From Cokeromyces recurvatus (lineage: Eukaryota; Mucoromycota; Mucoromycetes; Mucorales; Mucoraceae): DNA of 64,000 nucleotides. Shown one piece after another: positions 23,552 through 36,379 of the stretch (position 1 is the stretch's first letter; each line of letters begins with the position of its first letter). Below the pieces are notes generated by a model that worked only from the letters and a program-made list of their open reading frames with translations, searched no databases and was not told the origin of the DNA. The DNA is taken from the NCBI RefSeq assembly GCF_025118155.1, contig NW_026251406.1, positions 441,501 to 505,500 on the forward strand, given 5' to 3'. Position numbers and translations under genes: made by a program.

Positions 23552-24090
23552 GTGTGTGTGTATCTATTATAACCAGCTTATTTTGTAAATAGTTTAATAT
23601 GTATGCATATATATATATACACTACACATCGTGTTATATCCATGTATATAATATTATATGTAGGTTTATTGTAAATAATATGATTTAATCCTTATATTTT
23701 TTTTCTTCAAAAAGTAATAATAAAAAAAAAAAGATGGTCAGAATATAAAATTATTGTGTGTGTTCCAAATAATACATATTAAAAATGCGTCATACATTTG
23801 AATGTTTGTTGCAATTCTCTATTTAACCAAAATAATAATTACTTTTGTAGTTAAATCTTTATACATTTTTCAAAACATATATCTATTTATGTCGTCATAT
23901 ATGAAACTAATATTAGTCTTTTTTATTATTCTATTTTATCAATTTTTATGCTACTTTCATGAAAAAAAAAAAGAAAGCTACTGCATACTATAGATCAGTA
24001 AAATTAAATGACGGAGTGTAATTAATTTTCGCAGTAGAGTGGGCGTGTTCTATTCTATTCTATTTTTTTTTAACTTTATTTATTTACATT
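23552..24090. other. Intergenic region between transporter and helicase
   Basis: AT-rich, with a TA tract near 23608-23620 and the T-rich leader of the helicase gene at its right end. No gene seen. Confidence 0.4.
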
Positions 24091-26382
24091 ATGGCAAAAA
24101 AGAAATCTAAAATAACATCCAATCGCGGATATGCAACCGTATCGGTAGCTTCAAAAAAAATAGAAGCACCACCTGCTTCAAAAGTAAAGGAGGATAAACC
24201 CGAAAAAGAACAACAGTCCCCTGCAGACTATCAAACAGAGATCTTATCTGTTCCTCAGAACGACATTCAGCAAGATCCAATCCTGAAACTTGTTAAAAAA
24301 TATAGATCTTTAAATGAACACAAAGCACAGACTAATTTTGAGCGGTTAACAACGGTTGAGCCTCAGTTACGACAAATTCCTGATAATCGTTTCCGATCAT
24401 TTAATTTAAGTGCTGATTTAGAAAAAGAATTACTGCATGTCATTCAAGATGTCAGTTTTGGTAATAAATGCAAACTATTCCCTGAGATGTATATATCTAT
24501 ATCTCTATTTTGATCTAACACATATCCTTTCTTTCGCTTTTTTTTTCTTCTCAAGTTAAGCATAAATTAAATGGATGGACTCGAGAAAAAGCGATTGGCC
24601 AATTGGATCTGATTTATAGGACTTTAGTCAGATTAGGTTTTCAGAATCAAGATATTAAAGCTTCTTTTACAGCAACTTTATCGTGTTCAATTGAAGAGCA
24701 TCTAGATTGGGTATGATTAAATAATAACTTCAACTTTCTCTCTTATATATATCATACAAACTAAACAATTTGGATAGCTTTGTATCAATGTTCCTTACGA
24801 TAGAATGCCCATTGGTTTCTTTGATAAATATTTTAATGATAACATGGATGTGGAAGAAACTCAAGTTGACCCGTATTCTGATCGAGGAAATACTGACACT
24901 AACTTACATGATACTATACCTATTATTGATAAATTACCTACCAAACCATCCAAGCAAAAAGAGGAAGTCAATATAGATGATATAAAGTCTCGCATTTTAC
25001 AAGCTGCATATGATGCTATGGTTAGTACCAAAAAAAAAAAAAAAAATTAGACAAAAACGTGGTATTAAATTGCTTTATTTTATATTTTATTTATAGGATG
25101 AAGAAGAAACAAAGGATGTAAATGAACAACATGCCGAGCTCAAGATTAAAATTATGGAACTTGAAAAACTATTGCCTTCTGAAAACAAGAAAAAGAAAAA
25201 AGTAAAAGATGAGACAACTGTAGTTTCAGGCGAAGAGTTACAAAAAACTTTAAAGAAGATTAGGGCATTAAAAGATAAATTGGCTAGTTTAGAAGTGGAT
25301 TGGGATTTTGATAAGCAAAAAGCAAAAGATTGTCATAATCGTCTTCTTCAACAAATAACTGAAGAAAAACGTCAGCAGGAGTTAAGAGTGAGGAAAGAGC
25401 GATTAAAGGAAAAAGAACAAAAGGAAAAAGAACAAAAAGAAAAATCTAAAGAAGAACATGACATGGATTTAAATGTAGATATCAATGATATGGATGATGA
25501 AGATGGACTCTTTGGAGGTCTCATGATGGATGAGGAGGAGGAGAATGCTATACTAGCTACTTCTACAACAACCACAATACCTACACATTGGAATATCATT
25601 GAATTTAATATTCCTGAATCATACAAAGGCAAGCTTCCCAAAGATTTACTGCTTGAATACTGTAATAAACGAAAATGGGGAAAGCAATCATATAATTCAA
25701 CCAATATTGCTTATGGCATTTGGAGGTCAACTTTAAAAATCGAAAACAATAGTGAGCTCTCAAGTTTTGAATTACCTGATACAATGGCTACATCAAATCG
25801 TCAAGATGCTGTACAATTGATAGCAGTAAGTATATGAGTTAAAAAAATAAAAATAAAAATACCATCATAATAATACTTTCATAGCTTTATGGTTTATTTA
25901 CTTTAGATTACACTTCATCTGTTTATAAAGTGTTGCATACCTCTTACAAAGAATTGTGGGATAGTTGGAAAAAAGAAAAGGTTTGTGAATATATTTTCCA
26001 TGTAAAAATCTGATTAACATCATATTTTACTTGTTAGATAGCAAAGGAGGAATCTCTTTTTATTGAGTCTGAAAAAGAACGATTCTCTTTCCTTGCTGAG
26101 CTAGTTGATGAATCATTAAGCAAAGTCAACACCAAAGACAATGTAAATAATCATAATAAAAACAAAATCATGTTACAATAGAAATGAAAAAAAAAACAAA
26201 AAACAAACTAAAAACTAAATTAACCTTCATTATAGGCACATTCCAAGGACAATGTTGATATAGATGATAATGAAAAAACTATAATCGAACCAGAGGGAAA
26301 AAAAATAAAACGTCAACAAGTATTTTCCAAGATGCAGAGTATTTTTAAGCGACGATTAAATACGAAAGAATATCTCTCGATG

Positions 26383-26451
<69 letters not shown>

Positions 26452-28618
26452 AATTTTTTTTTAAGAAAAATGTCAGTATTAAAATAATCATGTTATAGGA
26501 TAAGAGAAAGGATTTGCCCATTGCTGCTTATAGAGATGAAATTCTTCAATTATTAAAAAATAATCAAGTTTTAATAATCTCGGGTGAAACTGGCTGGTAA
26601 AATTATATATACATATTTATATATTCTTACGCATAACTTATCTTTTTTATTCTTAGTGGTAAGAGTACACAAGTGCCACAGTTTTTAGCCGAGGATCTTT
26701 TGATAAATAGCAAAGAGAGTGGTTCTGTTGTTTGTACACAGGTATATGTTAAATACAAGATAAAAAAAAAGGATGTATGTAACATTATATATTCTAATAG
26801 CCTCGTCGTATATCCGCCATGTCCATTGCAAATCGAGTATCAAGTGAAATGGCTGATCGTCCCAAATCAACTGGCACTCATGATGCAATGGTCGGTTATC
26901 AAATAAGACTTGAAAGTAAAATGTCTGAAGAAAATGTGCTACTTTTCTGTACAACTGTAAATATGTATATACACATATTAAATCATATTGTACACTAAAG
27001 ATTGTAATGAACTATAATAGGGTATACTCTTACGTAGATTAGAAAGTGATAAATATCTTCATGGTGTTACTCATGTTGTTGTAGATGAAGTTCACGAACG
27101 TACAATTGAAAGTGACTTTTTATTGATTATATTGAAAAAACTATGTCAAGTTCGAACTGATATCAAGTGAGTTTATTACAAAATAAGAATAATAATAATA
27201 ACAAAGATGACTAATAGAATGATACAAGAATAATTTTGATGAGTGCTACAGTAGAAGCAAATAGATTCTCCCAGTATTTTGGAAATTGTCCAGTTATTTC
27301 TGTTCCTGGTAGAACATATCCTGTGCATGTTCAATATCTAGAGGATGTGATAGAAAATACGGGTAAAGAAAACATAGAATAACCTCAGCATTCATTACTA
27401 ATTATATTCATTTCAGGCTATGTTCTCGAAGAGGATTCACCTTTTGCTGTTAAACGCTCTAGAATTAGAACAGGTAAGAATACTTTATTTTATTTTGATT
27501 TTAAAAAAAAAAAAACCTAATATCCATTTCAAATAATAAGCTCAAGGAAATGTTCATGTATCAGGTCATAATGGTTCGACTAAACGTGTTTACTATGAAA
27601 TGTTTCAAGAGGATTCAGATGATGAAGATCCATACGATTTTACACGTATTGAATCTAAATTGACTGTTTCTTCTGTTCTTAATCAACAGGATGATGATGA
27701 TAATAATGATAATGATACGAATCAAAAATATAGCCGACAAACAAGGAAAACAATCAAGCGTATGGACGAAAAAAAGATTAATTATGATTTAATTTTAGAC
27801 TTATTAGATTATGTCTGTATTCGTAAAAAGAAGGAGCCTACTGAAGATGATAAAACAAAATTAATTATACCAGAGACAGGTGCCATTCTTATATTCCTAC
27901 CGGGAATGAATGAAATTCGTAAAATATATGAGCTTGCCTCAAGTCATCATGTATTTGGTGATCCAAACAAGTTTTTACTCATTGCACTTCATTCTACTTT
28001 ATCTTCTGAAAACCAAGAGAAAGCATTTGACATACCTCCTGAAGGTATTCGAAAGATTGTGTTTTCTACCAATATTGCAGAAACTGGTGTAACTATTAGT
28101 GATGTTACAGTTGTTATAGATACCGGTATGGCTAAAGTAGTAAGGTATGTTGTCATTAGGAATAAATCAAAATATAAGAATGACTAATCATGATAGTAAT
28201 AATTAAAAATAAAAATAAAAATAAAAAGTTATGATGATAAAAAGAGAGTTTCTCGATTACTCCAAAAGTATATTGCCAAAGCAAATGCTCGCCAAAGACG
28301 TGGACGTGCTGGTCGTGTACAAGAAGGTGTTTGCTTCCATTTATTTACACAACAAAAATATAACGAGGTAAATCAAACAAAATACGTGTATACTTTAAAT
28401 TAATATACATATATACATATATTTGTAAAGATGGCAGACTATGAAACTCCAGAGATTCTTCGCTTACCACTCGAAGAGTTATGTTTAAGGATTAAAGTGT
28501 GCCATCTTGGCAATATCCGTGATGTTTTAAGTGCAGCATTAGATGCACCTACAGAAGAAATGATTAACAATGCCATTTCAACTTTACAAGAGGTAAACCA
28601 TACATAATATATACATGA

Positions 28619-28678
<60 letters not shown>

Positions 28679-29842
28679 ATTATCTTTATAGGTACAAGCA
28701 TTATCTACTGATGGTCAAGAAATACTTACTCCTTTAGGAGCACATCTTTCAAACCTTCCAGTAGATGTACATATAGGCAAAATGATATTATTTGGTGCTA
28801 TTTTCCGTTGTCTTGACCCTATTTTAACAATTGCAGCTGCGCTTAGCTTTAAAAGCCCTTTTACTCGTCCATTTGGTAAAGAGGATGAAGCAGATGCAGC
28901 TCGAAATCGCTTCAGAGTTGAAAATTCCGATTTTTTAACCATTTATAAAGCTTACCAAACTTGGCGTGATCAACTAAGTGAGCTCCGTAAGGACACTACT
29001 CTGTCCACCTCTAGTATTATGCGAAGAATTCGTCAATTTTGTAAGAATAACTTCTTAAGTGAGCAAAACCTAGAGATGATCGAAGACATGAAAAGACAGT
29101 ATTTGGGACTCTTGATGAGTATTGGATTTGTTAAAATAAGTAGAGAAGATACGAATCCATATAATACAAGACAATTAGGAGTTCAATTATGTAGAGTTCC
29201 TGAGGCATATAATTCTCATTCAGGGTCTATCGCTGTTGTGAATGCAGCCTTGACAGCTGGTCTCTATCCTAAAATTGCAGAATATTTAAAGGAATCAAAA
29301 CAGATTATAACAAAAAATATGGACCTGCATATTCATCCATCTTCCATATTATTCCATCAAGAGCACACATTTACAACAGACTTTTTAGTTTATAATACTG
29401 TAGTTATGAATAATACAAGCGGTCAAATTAAAAACAGGATTTACATGTGGGAAGCATCATTAATCGATGCTGTTGCAGTTATTTTATTTTCAACTCATCT
29501 TGATATCAAGGTAAGTAGCCTATTTTGTATATAATAAGTATATATGTGTATCTAAGATATATACCCTATTTTATCAGTATAAACAAAAAAAGATTATTCT
29601 TGACAACTGGATTTATTTTAACTGTTATGCAAGGACTGCGGTTTTATTAAAGTTTTTACGTAAAGAATTGGTAAGTTTATATCATCGATACTTGTAAATT
29701 TATTTATTTATTTATTTTATTTTTCATATAGAACAATTGGTTAGCAAAGAAAATGGAGCAGCCCGATTTGGATTTTAGTCAATACAGAAAGGAATTGATG
29801 AATGCATTTATAAGGACACTTGAAACCAATACCTCTTCTTAA
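24091..29842 (+). CDS. DEAH/RHA-type RNA helicase, DHX29-like
   Basis: Nineteen exons join in frame to about 1,483 residues: 24091-24460, 24556-24710, 24778-25020, 25097-25825, 25885-25980, 26038-26142, 26236-26385, 26499-26596, 26657-26741, 26801-26956, 27021-27166, 27229-27362, 27417-27473, 27541-28144, 28229-28367, 28431-28592, 28692-29510, 29578-29670, 29732-29842. The long N-terminus is charged with coiled-coil segments ([17 protein letters not shown]). The core has motif I GETGCGKST (about residue 645), motif II DEVH, motif III SAT and motif [10 protein letters not shown] (about 1065). Winged-helix, ratchet and OB-like parts follow. Residues 27600-27780 code for an acidic insert inside the helicase core. 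The layout and [18 protein letters not shown] N-terminal segment resemble DHX29, which helps 40S ribosomes scan structured mRNA; fungal relatives (yeast YLR419W type) are less studied. One intron starts with 63 A. Confidence 0.85.
26388..26450. repeat. Poly-A tract, 63 bp, directly after a splice donor
   Basis: The run starts at the third base of the helicase intron that begins at 26386, so the donor reads GT followed by A only. Confidence 0.95.
28628..28676. repeat. (TA)n microsatellite in helicase intron
   Basis: An uninterrupted TA dinucleotide run of about 48 bp in the intron before exon 17. Confidence 0.9.
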
Positions 29843-30507
29843 AGAAGATGATAAGCATTAATATTATTTGCGTGTATAAACTATAAGAATAAAGGATTTT
29901 ATTTTAAGCCAGATATCATAGATATACAAGTTAAAATGTTATCTATTCAATCAGACTTGAATAATAAATAAAAAAGAAAAAAAATATAGGAGGAAGAGGA
30001 GATTCATACAAAAGAGAGAGGAAGATATCTATGAAAAAAAAAAAAAACTAGAAAGTATGTCTCATATAAATAGTGGCACTAAAGGCAATATGCTTTTTAT
30101 TTTATTTTATATTCTTTTTTTAAATCTTCTTCTCCCTTTATTTAACGAAGGTTATATTGAGAAATATAAAAATTAGTTACCTTTAATTATTCTCTACTAA
30201 AGACATTTATCTACTCGCTTTTATTCATATAAGAGGAGAAGGATGACAGGAGGTGAATAATATCAAATATAACGAAAAGGAACAAAAGAGGGGCAAAAAG
30301 GGTCTATAAACAAGGAAAGAAGGGAGGCGGTATACAATAGGAGAAATATGTCTCAAAAGTCAAAAAAGTTTAATTAATGTAGATCAATTAAGATGATATT
30401 CTTGGGGTCTTTATTATTATTATTATTATTATTTTCTGCTCTTCTTCTATATATCTATATTATTTTACTTTTTACTCTTTTTTTTTTCTCCTTTGCTTAA
30501 TGTATAA
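29843..30507. other. Intergenic region between helicase and kinase
   Basis: Purine-rich (GGAAGAGGAG-type) sequence followed by an (ATT)n run near 30411-30434 and a T-rich leader. No gene seen. Confidence 0.4.
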
Positions 30508-31756
30508 ATGTTAGGCTTTTTTAATAACCAGAAACAGATACATGTATATGAAACGACATTATGTATTCAACAGAATGTATTATCGGTAAGTTTTAAAGAA
30601 ACAAAGTATGAATATGATCTATTAAAAGAAAATCTATTGCAAATATAGGTATTCCATGTCATTATTCAAGGACCTCATTCAACTGTGTCTTTAATTCGTT
30701 ACCCATTTGATTTATTGGAGTTTCACCAAAAGGTAAGCTAAACATTATTAACATTTATATGTGTATTATTACTAGTTTTATTTTTATTTCATTTTTATTT
30801 CATTTTTTTTTTAAACCAGATTCGACTTTATTATCCTAAATGTAAAATTCCTTCCCCTACTTTAGATCATCATCATCATCCTTCATCATCGCGTTACTTG
30901 AAACGTAGGTCTCTTCGAGACTTATTCACCTTTTCTCGTAAAAAGTCAAATGCTAGTAAGATTGAAAAGTATCTCGAACGATGTTTTCAACATCCGATTA
31001 TCAGTATTTCATCTATTCTTCGTGATTTTACAAGTGTCCAGCGTGAAGAAGATAGATATTTAAATTTTCAACATATATCACCATCCATGCCTGCACCACC
31101 TATTGTGATAGATAATATGGCCATGAGTAATACATCTTCTTTACCTTTACCACAAACACCTACTTTAGTGAAAAGTAACTCAACATCAAATGAAATAATA
31201 ACTCCCAACCATTCTAATTCAAAGATTACGCTGGATGATTTTCATTTAATGAAAATTTTGGGTAAAGGATGTATGGGCAAAGTAAGTAAGAAAAGGAAGT
31301 AAGGAAGGAAGGAAAAAAAATATGTGTATATAAATAGTTCAGAATTAATAAAACCCCTCCTTTTCTGTCCTTCCCCTTCCTTCCTTTCCCCCCCCTTTAT
31401 TTATTTATTTATCTTTTACATAATATAGGTTCTACTTGTAAGATCAAAGCGGGATAATCGGTTATATGCTTTAAAATCAATTAAAAAAAAATGGATCCTT
31501 CAGCAAAAAGAATTGGTTCATACGAGAACTGAAAGAGATATTTTAGTTCGTTTAAGAAATCAACCATTCCTCATCAATTTAAATTACCTATTTCAGTCCT
31601 CTTCTGAACTATTTCTTGTGTTGGATTATTGTGCTGGAGGGGATATCGCAACTCAGTTATCCCTTTTATCACGTTTTAGTGAAGAAAAAACAAGATTTTA
31701 TGCTGCTGAAATTGTACAGGGACTTAAAATATTACATCAAAATAATATTGTTTATC

Positions 31757-31799
<43 letters not shown>

Positions 31800-33027
31800 A
31801 TTTTGTCTGTTACTATGAATCTCATAGTGTGGTTTGATTTAGAGACTTGAAACCAGAAAATGTACTTATTGGTCTTGATGGACATATAATTCTAACTGAT
31901 TTTGGTTTATCTAAAATATTCACGGAAAATGATATAATAAATAATGAAGAAAATGTCCCTTATACACAGACATTTTGTGGAACAGCTGAATATCTAGCAC
32001 CAGAAATACTTCTTGGTGAGCCATATACGTTTGCGGTAGACTTTTGGAGTTTAGGCACTTTAATATATGAAATGTTAGCGGGAATAGTAAGTATTGAATT
32101 TAAATAATAACTACATCAAAAGGAAGAGAGGAAGGGAAATAATAGAATAATCTATGAAGATTAGACTGCAAACACACACACACATACACATATCTTGTTA
32201 TTAACATGATTTTTAGACACCATTTTGGGCTGAAACACATATGGATATGTATAAGAGAGTATTAGAGGATCCTTTACAATTCCCACCACATCGTTTTGAT
32301 AAGACAATTAAAAACTTTTTAGCGGGAGTAAGTAAGCCTAACAGTATATGAAACCTTTCTACCCTCCAAAAAAAAAAAAAAAAAAAAAAAAAAACCTCCA
32401 TTTGTGTAATGAAAGTAACATTGATTGAAATAGCTTTTAGAAAAGGAAGCACATGAAAGACTAGGGTGGGGTGGAATACAAACTATTGAAGAGCATCCTT
32501 ATTTTAAATCAATTGATTGGAAACAAGTTGAAGAACGTCAATTGAAGCCACCTTCTATTCCAACTATTAAATCTGAAACAGATATTTCAAACTTTGATGA
32601 TTTATTTACAAGTATGCCAGTATGTATTAGTCAATTATCTGCAATAGAAGAGGACGATTTCGAAGAAGACCCGTTTAAGGGCTTTTCATTTGATTTTACT
32701 GACCCTTTGAGAAATAAACTGGTAACAATCAATAATAATAAGCGTGCATACACATGCATTGCAGGCACTTCAACCTCTCATCAACAAACAAATATTAAAA
32801 CACGTAAAAGAGATAATACTATAGATAACAACAATAAATTAGCGGAAGAAAGTCGAGCTATTAAAAAAAGACAAACTATGAATACATTTTCTTCAATAAA
32901 GCAACCATACTCACCACAAATTAGGACGTCCACTATTATAGACACGACTTTTGAAAGTTCAAATTCAACTATAGTTAAAGCACAAACAAATAGGAATCAT
33001 ATTCTTATTATCAATCGTAACAATTGA
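30508..33027 (+). CDS. AGC-family Ser/Thr kinase with N-terminal PX-like domain
   Basis: Seven exons (30508-30585, 30649-30732, 30820-31281, 31429-31757, 31843-32086, 32217-32327, 32434-33027) give 633 residues. The N-terminal 130 residues look like a PX phosphoinositide-binding domain ([20 protein letters not shown], then [15 protein letters not shown]), with a basic insert [14 protein letters not shown]. The kinase domain starts with [17 protein letters not shown] and has [10 protein letters not shown] (catalytic Lys), [21 protein letters not shown] and [11 protein letters not shown]. The Thr in TFCGTAEY is the usual PDK1 site. [20 protein letters not shown] and the 'LG.GG...I..HPYF' end are AGC-like. 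The C-terminal tail is long, Asn/Thr-rich and has [12 protein letters not shown], a likely hydrophobic-motif or turn region. PX plus AGC recalls SGK3 and fungal Ypk-like kinases; the exact orthologue is unsure. Confidence 0.85.
31760..31795. repeat. Poly-A tract, 36 bp, directly after a splice donor
   Basis: It begins two bases into the kinase intron (donor GT at 31758-31759) and resembles the arrangement in the helicase intron. Confidence 0.95.
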
Positions 33028-33306
33028 GCAAAAATCTACATCAATATCTACTATTCACAATTACTTGCCACATTCAAATCCATCCAATACTATAAATAAT
33101 TCAAATTTGCTCCTATTTCACAACAGTCAACAATAATGAAGAATTACTTCATATTCTACAGCATAATTATTTTCCATCACTTTGATATAGTATTTCGCAT
33201 TTGAAGATTTTAACTTTTTAACTGTAAAGTTTTGCTTTATATAGTACAATGCACAAAAATATATACTTGTATCCCTTTCTAATTGAAATTTTACACATTC
33301 AGTATC

Positions 33307-33355
<49 letters not shown>

Positions 33356-36300
33356 AGCCTAATAAGTCATTGCTCGTTCTGCAAATAAATCCATAAATAG
33401 TACGCTTTGTTTATATGCTTGTAAATGCAATACTGTGCATTTCACATCTTGTTGTTCGTGTAACTTGAGAAAGAACTTTATATATTTTTTATCAGTCCTC
33501 TGCTATGAATCCCAAATCTGATCTATTGAAGCAATGCAATATTTTTTTTCTATTGTATATATATATATATATCCAAGCGTACTCTTAAAGGCTTGGTAAT
33601 CATACAAGAAAAATGCCAACAAAGTCGATTTCTATATAAATATAGAAAATAATGCTGCATTGAAGTTACAAAGAAGTTCACAACCCAAGTTATTCAGGTT
33701 GAAAGACCTGAGAAAAAGACGTGTGTTAATCTATTGAAATCATTCTTTTTTTTTCTCTCTCTCTTTCCTAGTTCTTACTTATTTTTATTTTATGTCGTTC
33801 AGACCTACCACTGTCAGCAACACTTGCAAATATATATATATATAAATATTTATATGTATTTGAAATTGTCAGGGAGCGAGTAAATATTATTTATATTTAA
33901 TGGACTTATGTTTTAACATTATAATGGAGGGATGCAGTAAATAATTTTCAGTTGGCTTCGTTAAACGTTTTTTAAGCAGGTATTTGTGGACGTAAACATC
34001 AATTCTAATTCTAATAATAATAATAATGATGATGATGATAATAACTACGTTAACCTAAAGAACTTGCACCCGTGTTTGGTTAAATCAATTAACAAATAGA
34101 CTAGAACTGTATTTGTTTCAAACATCAATGTGATAGATGAATATATAAATAGGGGGTAAATAGTGGATTTGAGACTTAACAAGATAAAATTAAGCTTAGA
34201 AAAAAGCATAGTCTATAATTTATACAAAAAATATCTGTGTATAAAAAAAAAAAAATTAGGTTGTAAGAAGAACTTGTAATCTTTAAGCGGGGATTCCACT
34301 AATATATAGAAAACTTAAAAGATAACACTGACGTTATTCCCTAAGACTTGTGATTAACCATAGCTAAAAGAGGAGACATATAAACCAGAAAATAGTTAAT
34401 TCTTGTTGAATGTATACATATACATATACATATATGATTATATATTGTATAACGCGTAATTTAGTCAGTAATAATTTTTTGTCAATAATAAATGGTCTTA
34501 GAATTATTTACCTTATTTACAGTAAGCAAAGAGAGGATATGTTGTAATAATTACACTACTTTTGTAGTGCCAAACATGAGTCCACCAGATCACTAACTAC
34601 AAGTTTATTAGGGCCATAGTCTGAAGACCCAATTACGAACAATAGCCAAAGGTCTAGTTGTTGGATTATTTAAACCAGAAAATAATTGATTCATATCAAA
34701 TATATCTAACATAACAAAAGTAATATTATTAGAGAGGAAAAAAAAATACTATAACGTATATCTAAATAGCCAATAGAATTTTGAAACAATTTTATGCAGT
34801 AATATTTGTATTTAATTGAATCCTTATTTAATTACTATTAAAAGCTTTAATAACACGCTCTTCATTAATTACCTTTATACCAACAAGCTATAATGTCAAT
34901 ATTTTGTTTTTTTTTAATAATAAATTACTTCAGAGCTATGTTGTGTTAACAATCTCCACATTTATAAGAATGTGTCAGTTATATCTGGAAATGCAGCTTA
35001 ATACCTGCTGATTAATATACACTTTATAAATTATTTAATGAGCTGCTTAATAATAAACCCACCCAAAAAGCCCTGCCTAAAAAAAGAAAAAAAAATTGTA
35101 AGTTGACCTGTTGACTATTTTCAAGCCTATGGTAAATGAATAATATTGAAGGATTTATTATGGAAGGGCTAGTTAAAATCATTCAAAAAATTTGAAAGAT
35201 GTAATTTTAAGATGCCTTAATTGTTGAGTTTATTTTTTTATTTTTTTTTCATTAGATTTAACATACTAATACAAATATGCAGTCAAAACCCATAAAAGTG
35301 TTTAGCTGATAATAAGTTGACTTTGTATGCTTATATTTTTTTTTTAATATTTCTCAAAAATAGGATATAAAACATTCTAGCCCTTATTAACATGGTTAAC
35401 TTCAGGCACACCAGAAGTTATTTTGAACTCAAGAGAAGCTATATCATAATTAAGCAGAGGTGGGGACATTTTGAGAGATGATCGTCTCAAGAATATAATA
35501 TGACGAACAAAATAGGAATAACACAAAAGTACTTATTATTAGGGTAAGAATGACTATGATAGAGATGCTTTATAGTCATGTTTATTGAATAAGAATGTAA
35601 AAGAGTATTTTATCATTACTATGGTAAATAAAGTGAAGACAGGGTAGAATATTTTATCAGAGCGAGATGTAGCAAATAAAGTCAACTAAGAGCGAATTAT
35701 GCATTTCGGTGTAAAAAAAAAAAAAAAAAATCATTTATCAGATGAGAACAGTATAAGCATCGATATATATAATGCAGTAATTACCAGTATAACACAGCAG
35801 GTATTAGTTAAATGATTGGGTTCAAAAATATTCATATTGTAATTTATAGAGTCAAATTTTACAGTATTAAATAAATCCTTAAATGCATATTTCTTGCACC
35901 GGTAATATAAAATTATTTTATTGAACAATAAAACAGTCAAAAATTGAATTTTTTAAACATAAGCCATTGTATTATAAAAATGTCTATATTTTATGCATTT
36001 AATTGTAGTTAAAAGCTGTATTTCTCCTTATTGTTTCTTTAACAATCAAATAATAAAAAATAAAAAAAGTACACACACTTTTTTTTTTCTTCTCCTTTCT
36101 CTTCTCCCCTTATTTATGTATGTACAGAATAAATTAAAAACGTGTTACAAGATCTCCCATAAAATTCAATTAGCGCTTGTCTAAAATTCATTTATTTTTT
36201 TTTTTTTCTCCTTTTGCTTCTATTTTTTTTTTTTTTTTTTTTATTCATTTGTGTGTACGTGTGTATTATTTCTTTTTTTTTTTTTATTTTATTTTTATTA

Positions 36301-36379
36301 TTGTTTTCTATAAAGAAGGAAGGATCAGCCATTAGAGGAAGAAGAAGAAGAAAAAAAAAAAGACTATTATACAACTTGA
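33028..36379. other. 3.35-kb gene-poor region
   Basis: Only short A/T-driven open frames are present. It includes a 42-base T run (33309-33350), a TA run near 33556-33570, (AAT/GAT)n near 34010-34042, and a loosely repeated motif AAACCAGAAAATA at about 34383 and 34671. The last 300 bp are the T- and A-rich leader of the NoxR-like gene. No RNA gene or transposon was recognised. Confidence 0.5.

Noticed and set aside
31616..31837. Alternative plus-strand frame inside the kinase gene
   Set aside because: It is out of frame with the kinase motifs and runs through the poly-A intron as poly-Lys.
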